This document shows positions 1-8,934 of a stretch of 64,000 nucleotides of DNA, in pieces (position 1 is the first letter of the stretch; each line of letters opens with the position of its first letter). The stretch is from contig NZ_OY781940.1 in assembly GCF_963677315.1 (NCBI RefSeq), forward strand, positions 546,001 to 610,000, in the 5' to 3' direction. Below the pieces are notes generated by a model. That model ran no database searches. It saw nothing but the letters and a program-made list of their open reading frames with translations, and was not told the origin of the DNA. This DNA comes from an uncultured Sphaerochaeta sp. (lineage in GTDB: Bacteria > Spirochaetota > Spirochaetia > Sphaerochaetales > Sphaerochaetaceae). Made by a program: the position numbers and the translations under genes.

Positions 1-197
1 ATTACATAGAACTCACCAATGGCGACAATGGACAGGATAGCCATGTCGTTAAGGATAGTGGAGATGTTCTTCGCAGAAAGGAACTGCGGAGAGCGAACTG
101 AAATCGGCACCAGGAGCACCACCAACAATACGGTGAGGGTTGCCTCCCTTCGGGCCAGTGCTTTCTTTACAAAGGAGGAGAAGGATAAGTCAGGCAT
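1..197 (-). CDS. Sugar ABC transporter permease, N-terminal part (cut by window edge)
   Basis: Only the first 65 codons are present; the gene runs off the left edge. The product starts MPDLSFSSFVKKALARRE and then shows one clear hydrophobic segment (TLTVLLVVLLVPISV) followed by FLSAKNISTILNDMAILSIVAIGE, the typical start of an RbsC/RhaP-type (CUT2) inner-membrane permease. The ATG overlaps the end of the upstream ATPase gene by 8 bases, so the two are translationally coupled. With the ATPase and binding protein it forms a rhamnose-type importer. The N-terminal pattern and operon position are seen; rhamnose as substrate is inferred from the regulon motif and neighbours. Confidence 0.85.
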   Translation of the reverse strand, partial: MPDLSFSSFVKKALARREATLTVLLVVLLVPISVRSPQFLSAKNISTILNDMAILSIVAIGEFYV

Positions 198-1707
198 TGG
201 TGGCCTCCATCTGTACAGTTGCGATTGCATACCGCATTACTGACTCTGCTGTCGCTTCTTCTGCATCAAGAATGGCTGTCTGGTACCCTTCATGCATCAC
301 GACGATCCGGTCTGACATTCCCAAGATTTCAGGAAGCTCACTACTGATCAAAATAACGGCAACACCCTTGTCCGCCATATCACAAACGAATTCGTGTACT
401 GCTGCCTTCGTTGCTACATCAATACCCTTGGTAGGTTCATCAAGGATGAGAATCTTCGGATTTGTCCCAATCCACTTGGCGAGGACAACCTTCTGCTGGT
501 TACCCCCACTGAGCGTTTCAGCATCGACATGGTACCCTGCAGATTTTATCTCCATCTGATCACCGTGTTCCTGGACATAATTAGATTCGGTCTTTTTCCT
601 GGTCACCAGACCTTTCCAGCAAAGATTGGTCAATACCGGTAGGCTGATATTATGGGTCAAACTCATTTTCAATACCAAACCCTGCTTCTGGCGATCTTCA
701 GGCACCAAGGCAATCCCTTTTCGCATGCTGTCAATGGCACCTTTGGGCATAAAGGGTTTCCCGAGTAAATGCATCGTCCCCTCACTGGCCTTGTCAATTC
801 CAAAGATAGTTCTCACTACCTCGCTGCGACCAGCTCCGACAAGCCCGAAGAGACCAAGAATCTCCCCTTCATGCAAATCAAAGGAGATGTCCTTGAAGGC
901 ACCAAGCTGACTGAGATGCTTAACCTCAAGCACCTTCTTACCAATCTTTGGTTCATGGTGGGGGTACATCTGGTCTATTGAGCGCCCGATCATCATGTTA
1001 ATGATCGTATCTTCGTTGCTCTCAGCTACCTTCCCTTCCCCGATATATTGTCCGTCACGGAAAACCGTGTAGTAATCACAAATTTCAAAAATCTCTTCAA
1101 ACTTATGGGAGATGAAGAGAATTGCCTTGCCCTCTTCCTTTAAGGAGCGGACTATCCTGAATAGATCATCGACCTCTCGGCCGGTAAGTGCACTGGTTGG
1201 CTCATCCATGATGACCAGATCTGCATCAAGGCTGAGTGCCTTGACAATTTCCACCATGTGGCGCTGTGCAACACTGAGATTCTTGACCAGGGAGTCTGGA
1301 TTGATATCGAGTTGCATCCTCTGGAGCAATCCCTGGGTATTCTCCTGCATGGTTTTCCAGTCAAGTTTTTTTGTTTTCGGATTCCTAAGGTGGTGTCCCA
1401 TGTAGATATTCTCTGTGACACTGAGCTCGGGAAACATGGATGCTTCCTGATGGATGGCTACAATCCCTGCCTGTTGGGCGTCGATTGCATTCTTGAAGGA
1501 GATTTCTTTCCCCTCAAAGGTCATTGTTCCACTGGTAGGGATATAGACTCCGGTGAGAATCTTCACCAAGGTGGACTTTCCTGCTCCGTTCTCTCCAATG
1601 AGGGCATGCACTTCACCCCTTCGTAGGGAGAGATGTACATCATCCAAGGCTCTGATACCGGGAAACACCTTTGTTACGTGTTGTACTTCCAACAATGCCT
1701 GTTGCAT
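190..1707 (-). CDS. Sugar ABC transporter ATP-binding protein (RbsA/RhaT type)
   Basis: A 505-residue duplicated ATPase that powers sugar uptake (CUT2 class). The first half has Walker A GENGAGKST (about residues 38-46), the signature-like LSVAQRHMVEI and Walker B LVIMDEPTSAL. The second half has the degenerate Walker A GLVGAGRSE usual in this class, signature LSGGNQQKVVLAKW and Walker B ILILDEPTKGIDV. Length is normal for the family. A strong AAGGAGGA ribosome site precedes the ATG. It follows the binding-protein gene across a 71-bp gap holding a stem-loop and overlaps the permease gene by 8 bases. Rhamnose is the likely substrate because the operon has the RhaS-like box. Confidence 0.95.
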   Translation of the reverse strand: MQQALLEVQHVTKVFPGIRALDDVHLSLRRGEVHALIGENGAGKSTLVKILTGVYIPTSGTMTFEGKEISFKNAIDAQQAGIVAIHQEASMFPELSVTENIYMGHHLRNPKTKKLDWKTMQENTQGLLQRMQLDINPDSLVKNLSVAQRHMVEIVKALSLDADLVIMDEPTSALTGREVDDLFRIVRSLKEEGKAILFISHKFEEIFEICDYYTVFRDGQYIGEGKVAESNEDTIINMMIGRSIDQMYPHHEPKIGKKVLEVKHLSQLGAFKDISFDLHEGEILGLFGLVGAGRSEVVRTIFGIDKASEGTMHLLGKPFMPKGAIDSMRKGIALVPEDRQKQGLVLKMSLTHNISLPVLTNLCWKGLVTRKKTESNYVQEHGDQMEIKSAGYHVDAETLSGGNQQKVVLAKWIGTNPKILILDEPTKGIDVATKAAVHEFVCDMADKGVAVILISSELPEILGMSDRIVVMHEGYQTAILDAEEATAESVMRYAIATVQMEATNA

Positions 1708-1735
1708 TGTTCCTCCTTATGCAAGCAGATGCAAA

Positions 1736-1765
1736 GGCTCCCGCTTCCGAAGGGAAGCAGGAGCC
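1736..1765 (-). terminator. Intercistronic stem-loop after the binding-protein gene
   Basis: Arms 1736-1748 and 1753-1765 pair over 13 bases with one mismatch around a 4-base loop. There is no long T run, so it probably acts as a 3' mRNA stabiliser or partial terminator that gives more binding protein than ATPase. Confidence 0.7.
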
Positions 1766-1778
1766 AGGTGTGATTCGA

Positions 1779-2792
1779 TTAATAGATCTCTGCGAACTTC
1801 TCGATGTTGTCCTTGTTGAATACATAAGGAGTACTCATGAAGGCAATACCGTTCTCTTCGACCTTGATTGAGCCCATGCGACCAGCAGGAATCTCTTCTC
1901 CAGTTGCACCATCAACCGTCCCTTCAATAAGACCATTGAGGATGTAGGTGGAGCTGTATCCAAGGTCAATTGGATTCCACAGTGCCATCTGGCGACAGGT
2001 GCCGTCGAGGATGTAGCCCTTCATCTCTGAAGGAAGACCAAGACCGGTTACTTCAACAACGCCACTCTTTCCAGCGTCCTTGACAGCCTGTGCGGTTGCA
2101 AGCAGACCAACAGTGGTCGGACAGATGATAGCCTTCAGGTTGGGATACTTCTGCATCAAGGAGACAGCTTCACGATAGCTCTTATCGGGGGCATCATCAC
2201 CATAGACGACTTCAACAAGCTTCATGTTGGAATAGTCAGCTTCCTTGATCTCTTCCTTCATCCACTCAATCCAGAGATTCTGGTTGGTAGCCTGAGCAGA
2301 AGCGGAAAGGACAGCAACATCACCCTTGTAGTCAGTCAGTTCAGCAGCAAGCTGAATCTGCTGGCGTCCAATGAGTTCGGGGTTACTGGGCAGGAGGTCA
2401 ACAATTCGTCCACCTGCGTTGATACCGGAGTCATAACTGATAACCTTGATACCGGCTGCCATGGCTTTCTTGGCTACAGGAATCAATGCATCTGCATCGT
2501 TTGCGCTGATGGCAATACCATCAACTCTCTGTGCGATCAAGGTCTCGATGATCTCAATCTGTCCCTCTGCAGTAGCCTGGGGAGGTGCCATATAGGTCGT
2601 CTTAATCCCACCAAGCTCAGCGGCAGCTTCTTCACTACCTTTGAATACTGCATCAAAGAACCCATTTCCCATACTCTTTCCGAGAATGACAATCTCTTTT
2701 TCACCAGCTGGTGCTGCTTCCTTGGTTCCCTGGGCAAACATTGCACCAAGGGCCATGGTCATGATGAGAACAAACAACAACGTTTTCTTCAT
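1779..2792 (-). CDS. Rhamnose-type ABC transporter substrate-binding protein
   Basis: A 337-residue periplasmic-binding-protein-fold protein of the ribose/rhamnose (Peripla_BP_4) class. The N-terminal hydrophobic signal (LLFVLIMTMALGAMFAQG) is followed by a TKEAAPAGEKE linker of the kind common in spirochaete binding proteins. Core motifs include VDGIAISANDADALIPVAKKA, GIKVISYDSGI and LKAIICPTTVGLLATAQAV, which fit RhaS-type rhamnose binders better than ribose binders. It is the first gene of the importer operon, has an AAGGAG ribosome site and lies about 145 bases downstream of the 32-bp box shared with the rhaA operon. Rhamnose binding is inference from family resemblance and regulation. 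Confidence 0.88.
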   Translation of the reverse strand: MKKTLLFVLIMTMALGAMFAQGTKEAAPAGEKEIVILGKSMGNGFFDAVFKGSEEAAAELGGIKTTYMAPPQATAEGQIEIIETLIAQRVDGIAISANDADALIPVAKKAMAAGIKVISYDSGINAGGRIVDLLPSNPELIGRQQIQLAAELTDYKGDVAVLSASAQATNQNLWIEWMKEEIKEADYSNMKLVEVVYGDDAPDKSYREAVSLMQKYPNLKAIICPTTVGLLATAQAVKDAGKSGVVEVTGLGLPSEMKGYILDGTCRQMALWNPIDLGYSSTYILNGLIEGTVDGATGEEIPAGRMGSIKVEENGIAFMSTPYVFNKDNIEKFAEIY

Positions 2793-2820
2793 AACAAAAC
2801 ACTCCTTTTGAGAAATCTTC

Positions 2821-2836
2821 TCCGGGAAAACCCGGA
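2821..2836 (-). other. Leader hairpin upstream of the binding-protein gene
   Basis: TCCGGG (2821-2826) and CCCGGA (2831-2836) pair around AAAA, just upstream of the ribosome site of the binding-protein gene. Similar short hairpins sit in front of the two other binding-protein genes of this window. Confidence 0.5.
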
Positions 2837-2936
2837 ACCTATCTGTACCTGGCAGAACACCAGGGCAAACAGCAAAACTACTGTCACAACTTCCTTTACT
2901 CTTAGTGTGACACCGATTTCAAAATCTGCAATAACT

Positions 2937-2968
2937 GAATAGTCATTTTTTAGCACGATTTTATCATG
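2937..2968 (-). promoter_or_regulatory. RhaS-like activator box, copy 1 (importer operon)
   Basis: Read on the minus strand it starts CATGATAAAATCGTGCTA and ends TGACTATTC. The first 18 bases are identical to copy 3 at 15070-15101, and the block also matches copy 2 at 11497-11528. Exactly 31 bases separate it from a CTAAGAG sequence that lines up with the -10 region of the other two promoters. No good -35 hexamer is visible, as expected for an AraC-activated promoter. The repeat is seen directly; the protein that binds it is inferred. Confidence 0.8.
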
Positions 2969-3025
2969 AATGTATTTAGTTCGGCTGAATAAAAGGTACG
3001 CTTTGAGCGTAGAAGAATTTCTGAA

Positions 3026-3045
3026 AGCCTCCCAAAAGGGGGACT
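3026..3045 (-). terminator. Possible terminator of the rhamnosidase/dehydratase operon
   Basis: Arms 3026-3033 and 3038-3045 pair with one mismatch and one G-T pair around AAAA. It lies about 150 bp past the last gene and has only a short T tract (TTC) behind it, so support is weak. Confidence 0.35.
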
Positions 3046-3193
3046 AGAGTATATCAAGTACGAGTATTCTCCATCTGCAATTTTACTTATCAAGAGTATA
3101 TTACTATTTCTCTATAGCGCATTATTCAAGAATAATTCATCGATTATCATGAACCCACTATCAGATATAGATACCTGTTGTTCACACTCTAAG

Positions 3194-3691
3194 TTAATAT
3201 TGCTTATACTTCCGTAAGAAGAGTGGCTTAATCCCTCCACATGCAATCATTGAGAGCATCTGCTCCCCAATAATCTCGCCTTGGAACACTCTCGTCCCCA
3301 CCATCACTTTCGCAGATTCCAGATCAACATGAACTACATCGCCATCAGTCACATGCCTATGAATATCCTTACAAACCAGCAAAGGCAACCCTAGATTTAA
3401 GGAGTTACGATAAAAGATTCTTGCAAAGGAAGATGCAATCACAAGTGGGATCCCGTAATTCAGCAAGGCGATTGGAGCATGCTCTCGACTTGAGCCACAT
3501 CCAAAATTTGTTGCCGCAACTACGATAGTCCCGGGTTTTATCTTATCTCGCTTATCACTGCTCAATCCTTCAAAGCAATGTTGAGAGACTTGTTTAGGCT
3601 CTGAAAATCCAAGATATCGTCCAGGATAAATCTGATCTGTATCAATATTTTTCCCTAATACAACTACATTACCAGTAAATTGAAAACTCAT
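3194..3691 (-). CDS. Aconitase-family dehydratase, small (swivel) subunit
   Basis: A 165-residue LeuD-like swivel-domain subunit of a 3-isopropylmalate dehydratase/homoaconitase-type hydro-lyase. Visible are GKNIDTDQIYPGRYL near the N-terminus, the substrate-loop region YLGFSEPKQV and the hallmark NFGCGSSREHAP. It overlaps its large-subunit partner by 4 bases (ATGA). No leucine-biosynthesis genes are nearby, and the pair ends an operon with a rhamnosidase and an ABC importer, so ordinary isopropylmalate isomerisation is doubtful. Family assignment is firm; the substrate is unknown. Confidence 0.88.
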   Translation of the reverse strand: MSFQFTGNVVVLGKNIDTDQIYPGRYLGFSEPKQVSQHCFEGLSSDKRDKIKPGTIVVAATNFGCGSSREHAPIALLNYGIPLVIASSFARIFYRNSLNLGLPLLVCKDIHRHVTDGDVVHVDLESAKVMVGTRVFQGEIIGEQMLSMIACGGIKPLFLRKYKQY

Positions 3692-4956
3692 AGCATGGAT
3701 CCTTTATTGCTGAGCAGAGTTGGAGCAGCCAACATCCCTTGAATAGCACTCTCTGCAACGACAGCAGGAGAAGCAAGGTACAATTCTGCATCTCTGCTTC
3801 CCATACGTCCTGGAAAATTTCTATTGGATGCTGTTACACACACTTCACCAGGGGCTAGTAACCCTTCATGAGCCCCCAAACACGGTCCGCAACCTGGAGA
3901 TACCAGTGTAGCCCCTGCCTTAAGAAGCTTTTGCAGTGTTCCATCAGCAAGACAATGCATCATCACTTGATCCGATGCAGGAATAATCAATAATCGCGTA
4001 CCTGACGCGACATGCCTATCCCCAATGATCTTTGCTGCAATCTGGAAATCCTCCTCTCTTCCTCCTGTGCAGGTTCCAATTAAGCATTGGTCAACCTTGA
4101 CTGAGGTAACCTGAGAAAGAGGAAGAACTGAATCCACACTGTGAGGTACCGCAATTTGCGACTCCAGTCCATCGATATTGAAAGAGAATTTCTGGAAGTA
4201 TTGATAGTCGTCGTCTGTCTCATAAACGGTATACTCACTCACCCCTTTCTCTGTGAGGTAGGATAATACCAATTCATCAGGATGAATATATGCTGTCTTT
4301 GCTCCCATCTCAACGGCAAGATTGCACAACACCATCTTGGAAGCAACTGACAGTTGTTCAACATACGAACCACAAAATTCTATTGCCTGATAAATTGCAC
4401 CATCTGCCTTAAGCTTACCTACAACGAGCAATGCTACATCCTTTGCCATGGTCAGGGGGCCAGGAGTTCCTTCCAGACATATCTGGATGACCTCAGGAAC
4501 TTTTATCCATAACTGTCCCTCGATCATCACAGTTGCCATGTCTGTTGCACCGATACCGGTACCAAATGCTCCAAAAGCACCATGGGTTGTAGTATGGCTG
4601 TCAGTTGCTACAAAAAACATACCAGGATAAATCAATCCTGCTTCTGGAAGTACTTGGTGACAGACACCTTTCTCCACATCAAAGTGATGAGTCAGTTTCT
4701 GAGAAAGAGCAAATTCACGCATTTTTTTGTGATTCTCTGCTCCCTCAATGGAGGGAGATGGAGCATAGTGATCAAACACAAATGCAAGTTTTTCCCTATC
4801 CCACACACGTGTTCCACCCATCTCATAAAAGGAACGAATAGCTTGAAGGTAAATATCATTTACTTCAGCAAAGTCGACATTCGCCATCACAATTTGTCCG
4901 GCTGTCACTTCTACCTTGCCAGAAGCCTTTGCTAGTATTTTTTCCAATGCATGCAT
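3688..4956 (-). CDS. Aconitase-family dehydratase, large (Fe-S) subunit
   Basis: A 422-residue LeuC/DmdA-like large subunit. It keeps the aconitase-superfamily cluster ligands in LIGTCTGGREEDFQ and CGPCLGAHEGL, plus ATDSHTTTHGAFGAFGTGIGA and NRNFPGRMGS. It should reversibly add or remove water on a hydroxy-dicarboxylate via a [4Fe-4S] cluster in the cytoplasm. Length fits the stand-alone two-subunit family (isopropylmalate, homoaconitate or dimethylmalate dehydratases). It begins 12 bases after the rhamnosidase stop and overlaps the small-subunit start. Its role in a rhamnoside operon is unexplained. Confidence 0.88.
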   Translation of the reverse strand: MHALEKILAKASGKVEVTAGQIVMANVDFAEVNDIYLQAIRSFYEMGGTRVWDREKLAFVFDHYAPSPSIEGAENHKKMREFALSQKLTHHFDVEKGVCHQVLPEAGLIYPGMFFVATDSHTTTHGAFGAFGTGIGATDMATVMIEGQLWIKVPEVIQICLEGTPGPLTMAKDVALLVVGKLKADGAIYQAIEFCGSYVEQLSVASKMVLCNLAVEMGAKTAYIHPDELVLSYLTEKGVSEYTVYETDDDYQYFQKFSFNIDGLESQIAVPHSVDSVLPLSQVTSVKVDQCLIGTCTGGREEDFQIAAKIIGDRHVASGTRLLIIPASDQVMMHCLADGTLQKLLKAGATLVSPGCGPCLGAHEGLLAPGEVCVTASNRNFPGRMGSRDAELYLASPAVVAESAIQGMLAAPTLLSNKGSML

Positions 4957-4968
4957 CTACACTAACCC

Positions 4969-7900
4969 TCAACTCTCACGAATTTCGAGCCAAGGCTCTG
5001 TCAGGATTCCTGCACTACGCACTTGGTAGACATAGCTATATTTCTCTTCAGCACTACGCCAAGCCTTCGGACCAAAATACGCTTCATAGGCATTACAATT
5101 GTGGAGTTGCCCAAATGTGTTAAATCGGTTTCCAAAACAGGTAATCTCAATGGTATGTGATTGGTTATCTACAAGACCAAGATCAATAGTGTATGGTTCC
5201 CCAATGATCTGACCCTTGTCATTACCATCCAATGAAACAGTAAGCAGAGATCCCTTGTATTGAGGTACTTTCAACAACCACCGACCTGCTTCCGCTTGTG
5301 TCCTGATTACATAGGTAATTGAATCCCCGTAGAAAGGGAATCCTTGTCGGGTGATATCCCCAAATGAAATAGTGTGAGGTTTTTCACAGAGCATTGCCTT
5401 ACTTCCCAGGAGACGTACGCCGAAGTCTCCAAGAAGGTAACACCATTCAAGATTAGTCTTTTTTCCATAAGGGATGTTCATTTCCAGCGTGTTGTTTCCT
5501 CTTTTCACTGTTCCGATTTTCCGGACAGGAAGACAGGGATCAACAAAATAGTTGCCACTCAGGGATTCTGTTATAGCATTACCATTGAAAACTATCTCTG
5601 CATCGGGTGTTTCACATGCTAGGGAAACCATCACACCATCAATTTCAGACTCAAAATCAAATCGCAATTGGACTTTGTGGGGCAAGGTTTCTTCATCCGG
5701 AACCAGCCATGGCTGAGGGAACGCCTCAGAACGTATCGGATACCCACATTCAGAACGAATTGCATCATCCAAGATCAACATCTCTTCAACATCATTCCAA
5801 CTACCCCCATCAAGTGAGTATGCAGCTTGATCGAGCAAAAGATGATTTTGTTCATGCAATTGATAGGATGAAATCTCACGGATCCGATGTTTTTGCAATA
5901 GCCGAGGAGTATTGCTATCCACAGTGACTGTAATATTATTTAATTCCTTCTCAGTAGAAAGTTCGAACAACAAACTGTCATGCACATGCAAAGGATAAGA
6001 AAAATGTGTCCATCCTTGCTTATGATCAACTTCCAATTCTATACGGTTACCTGTAAAGGTATCCAGCAATGTTACAGAGTGAAGACCTCTAACTTTTATC
6101 ATACGTGTAAAATCTTCATCACTACGGAAGTTTTGCTGTTGCATCCGATTGCTTTCTCTTCCGTGGGCAATAAACAACAGAGTGCGTTTACCGTCATTTC
6201 TCATCTGATAGATAAGATCATTGCATAACGTATGATGACCATCATAGATTGCAACATCGCGCTCCGTATCCAGTGCATTAAGCAGTGCCCATTGGTCAAA
6301 ACCAATATGTAAGGCATCTCGTGTCGCTTCAAGCGCTACGTCACTTTTCTGCCCATCGACATAGGAAGGTGCCCCTCCCAGGAATATCACCTTTCCTCCA
6401 GATGCAATGAATTCTTTCAGAATAGCTAGGGTGGTACTCCGGATAGTGATAAATTGGGGGACCACCAGAACTTCATAATTCATTTCCCCGATATGACAGC
6501 TTTTCTCGTCACATCCATTAAACAATTTTGGCAACAGAGACTCAGCGACGAAATCATAATCCAATTGAGCAAACAATAACCAAGAGGTTATTGAAGTAAA
6601 CTGCTCCTCTAGTTGTTTTCGTATTCCAATAGTCGCATCATCAGGGCCGAGGGTAAGCCAATAGCTTTCGATAGGATGGAGCACCCCGATCCGTACCCTA
6701 GGCTTTCCTGTAGTAAGCGCAACGTTGACTCGTGAAAAATGATCCTCAATTGTACGATATTCTTTGTACCAAGTAGAATGTTGGTCTATAGGAGCTGGAT
6801 AGTCTCGCTTTGACTCTCCAGCCATAGTTGCCCAACAAAGATGATGCACACGTACAGTAACCCCCAAGGCAGCCTGCCAATCGCCTTGCAACTTATGTCC
6901 GCGGAAATCAAAATCCCAGTTTGTTACTCCATACAACTCGCTTAGTACTCCAGGGTAGCCAAACTGGTGACATGCACTTTGTGCCTGTTTTGCAGTTGCA
7001 TACTCCCTTCGGTCTGCAAGCATATCTATACCTGGGAGCTTAAAGCTTCTATAGGATCGCATTGCCTCCCCGCAAAGGCGACTTTGCAGATCCAAGGTAG
7101 ACTCTCCCATAAGATGTCCAGTACTAAGAATACCGTGGGATGTACACCAATCATCCAAAACATCACAATAAGCAGATGTAAATCGTTCCGTCAATATTTC
7201 AAAATAGCGATATCGTGTTACCGGATATGCACCTGTTGTAGATTCCCAGAAAAGTTCTGGGAGCTTATCAAAGAGGCTTTCTCCGAAAACTTGTTGATAT
7301 GATTCGTCAAATGTATCGGTAAATGGAATACCTACCTCATCATTCGATTCTGAGCATGAGAAATTCTGCAACTTAAAATACTGAGGTTCATCAGTAAACA
7401 TCGCAGGAACTGATTTGCCCAACTCCTCTTTCAGGGTAGCGGCATACACGTCATGTGTAACACGGGTAAATTCTTTTGCTGCCTCAGGATTGAGCGTATC
7501 AACATACGATTGGTTGTTGAACCAGGAACTGGCTCCAGAGATAACTCTGTAAGCATGCCATATCTGGGTTCCTTCCTGAGCACTTGCACCTTTTTCTACT
7601 TTTTTATAGCTACTCAATCTACCCTGCTCCAGAGTCACCTCATAGGAACAAAGATATGAACAATCACCATTCATATTCACGCGAGAGGCTTGGGGCAAAT
7701 GTCTATCGACATACCCATCCTCATGAAGAATCGGGCTAAAAAGGAGATACCTGATCCTGAACTCCTCATGCTGGGTGACAAGTCCTCCTGCAAATCCTGA
7801 AGGCCACTTATCCTCATCATACAACCATGTGAGCATACCCAACTTCTTGCCAACTGTATTGCAATGCTCAACCAATTGCATGAATCTTGGCCCTAGATAT

Positions 7901-8094
7901 GGAGTATTCAAGCCTATTCGAGAATGAATATGGAACCCCCCAAAACCCATCTCGTGAAAAATCTCTATTTGCTTTTCAAGCGTCGCCTCATCCAAATCAG
8001 AGTTCCATGACCAGAATGGGGTTCCCCGGTATTCACTGGTAGGTTGTGAAAACTTATCGTTAAATGATGTATTGTGATTATAGAGAGATTTCAT
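4969..8094 (-). CDS. GH106-type alpha-L-rhamnosidase, cytoplasmic
   Basis: A 1041-residue glycoside hydrolase. The N-terminal motifs FWSWNSDLDE, GFHIHSRIGLNTPYLG and WLYDEDKWPSGFAGG are typical of GH106 alpha-L-rhamnosidases; the C-terminal part (about residues 750-1040) looks like beta-sandwich domains. There is no signal peptide, so it should act inside the cell on rhamnosides brought in by the adjacent importer. It lies 3 bases after the permease gene and 12 before the dehydratase gene, in one operon with the RhaS-like box. The family call is by motif recognition; activity on another unsaturated or deoxy-sugar linkage cannot be excluded. Confidence 0.85.
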   Translation of the reverse strand: MKSLYNHNTSFNDKFSQPTSEYRGTPFWSWNSDLDEATLEKQIEIFHEMGFGGFHIHSRIGLNTPYLGPRFMQLVEHCNTVGKKLGMLTWLYDEDKWPSGFAGGLVTQHEEFRIRYLLFSPILHEDGYVDRHLPQASRVNMNGDCSYLCSYEVTLEQGRLSSYKKVEKGASAQEGTQIWHAYRVISGASSWFNNQSYVDTLNPEAAKEFTRVTHDVYAATLKEELGKSVPAMFTDEPQYFKLQNFSCSESNDEVGIPFTDTFDESYQQVFGESLFDKLPELFWESTTGAYPVTRYRYFEILTERFTSAYCDVLDDWCTSHGILSTGHLMGESTLDLQSRLCGEAMRSYRSFKLPGIDMLADRREYATAKQAQSACHQFGYPGVLSELYGVTNWDFDFRGHKLQGDWQAALGVTVRVHHLCWATMAGESKRDYPAPIDQHSTWYKEYRTIEDHFSRVNVALTTGKPRVRIGVLHPIESYWLTLGPDDATIGIRKQLEEQFTSITSWLLFAQLDYDFVAESLLPKLFNGCDEKSCHIGEMNYEVLVVPQFITIRSTTLAILKEFIASGGKVIFLGGAPSYVDGQKSDVALEATRDALHIGFDQWALLNALDTERDVAIYDGHHTLCNDLIYQMRNDGKRTLLFIAHGRESNRMQQQNFRSDEDFTRMIKVRGLHSVTLLDTFTGNRIELEVDHKQGWTHFSYPLHVHDSLLFELSTEKELNNITVTVDSNTPRLLQKHRIREISSYQLHEQNHLLLDQAAYSLDGGSWNDVEEMLILDDAIRSECGYPIRSEAFPQPWLVPDEETLPHKVQLRFDFESEIDGVMVSLACETPDAEIVFNGNAITESLSGNYFVDPCLPVRKIGTVKRGNNTLEMNIPYGKKTNLEWCYLLGDFGVRLLGSKAMLCEKPHTISFGDITRQGFPFYGDSITYVIRTQAEAGRWLLKVPQYKGSLLTVSLDGNDKGQIIGEPYTIDLGLVDNQSHTIEITCFGNRFNTFGQLHNCNAYEAYFGPKAWRSAEEKYSYVYQVRSAGILTEPWLEIRES

Positions 8095-8097
8095 GAA

Positions 8098-8934
8098 TTA
8101 TCCTTTAACCGCACCGGCAGTTACACCTTCGAGGATTCTCTTGTTCAAAATGAGATAGAGAATGAACGGAGGGAGAGAGATGAGAACAATTGCTGCAAAC
8201 AAATAATTCCACTGCGTAAGAAATGCTGATTGGAATGTATAGACGAACAATTGAATCGTGCTGTTTCTTGCACCCGACATGTAATACAATGGATTTGCAA
8301 AATCGTTATACACGACAACCGACCGAAGAATGACAATTGTCGCTGTAATCGGTTTTAGTATTGGAAATATGATTTGAAAATAGAGCCGGGATGCAGAACA
8401 TCCATCAATAATGGCAGCAGCATCAATATCCCTTGGGATGGTTGCCATATAACCTTTATAAATCATAACCGAAAATGGGAACATTGTTGCCACTTCCACC
8501 AAGGTAAGACCGGCAAGTGTGCCGACCACACCCAACTGGGACAAAATCCAATAGGTTGAGATTACCGATGGGGGTACTATGAGACCAGCCAGAATCAACT
8601 TATTTGAAATCTTTGAAAATTTTCCTTGTCTTCGCTGCATGATATACCCTGTCATGCTGGCAACCAAGACAAGAATTACTATCGATATGATAGTAAGACG
8701 AATACTGTTCCACATCGATCGAAAGAACAATCCATCACCATAGCTAAGGATATATGAATAATTTTCAATTATTTGCCACTTCTTAGGAAATGCCAGTGAC
8801 AATCTCGCTGCTTCTGCTCTCGTCTTGAATGAATTAATGATGATGAAATAAAACACAACCCAATGTGTGAGGAATGTCAAAATCAGTGCTGATACTTCTC
8901 CAATTATGGTCGCGGCGCTTCTTTTTATTTTCAT
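8098..8934 (-). CDS. Carbohydrate ABC transporter permease (CUT1, MalG-like)
   Basis: A 278-residue inner-membrane permease with about six membrane segments and the cytoplasmic EAA-like loop DIDAAAIIDGCSASRLYFQIIFPIL that docks the ATPase. It ends ITAGAVKG-like (VTAGAVKG), the usual end of MalG-type permeases. It shares one base with the upstream permease gene. No ATPase gene is in the operon, so a shared MsmK/UgpC-type ATPase encoded elsewhere is probably used. Substrate is probably a rhamnose-containing oligosaccharide or glycoside, by context. Confidence 0.93.
   Translation of the reverse strand: MKIKRSAATIIGEVSALILTFLTHWVVFYFIIINSFKTRAEAARLSLAFPKKWQIIENYSYILSYGDGLFFRSMWNSIRLTIISIVILVLVASMTGYIMQRRQGKFSKISNKLILAGLIVPPSVISTYWILSQLGVVGTLAGLTLVEVATMFPFSVMIYKGYMATIPRDIDAAAIIDGCSASRLYFQIIFPILKPITATIVILRSVVVYNDFANPLYYMSGARNSTIQLFVYTFQSAFLTQWNYLFAAIVLISLPPFILYLILNKRILEGVTAGAVKG

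Larger units (their letters stand above)
2793..3193. other. 401-bp intergenic region: importer promoter and possible terminator
   Basis: Separates the end of the dehydratase operon (right) from the start of the importer operon (left), both on the minus strand. It contains a leader hairpin at 2821-2836, the RhaS-like box at 2937-2968 and a possible terminator stem at 3026-3045. The stretch 3046-3193 is AT-rich and I see no further feature or coding potential in it. Confidence 0.6.

Noticed and set aside
3194..4956. Leucine biosynthesis leuCD
   Set aside because: No leuA or leuB nearby and embedded in a rhamnosidase operon under the RhaS-like box; kept as family-level call only.
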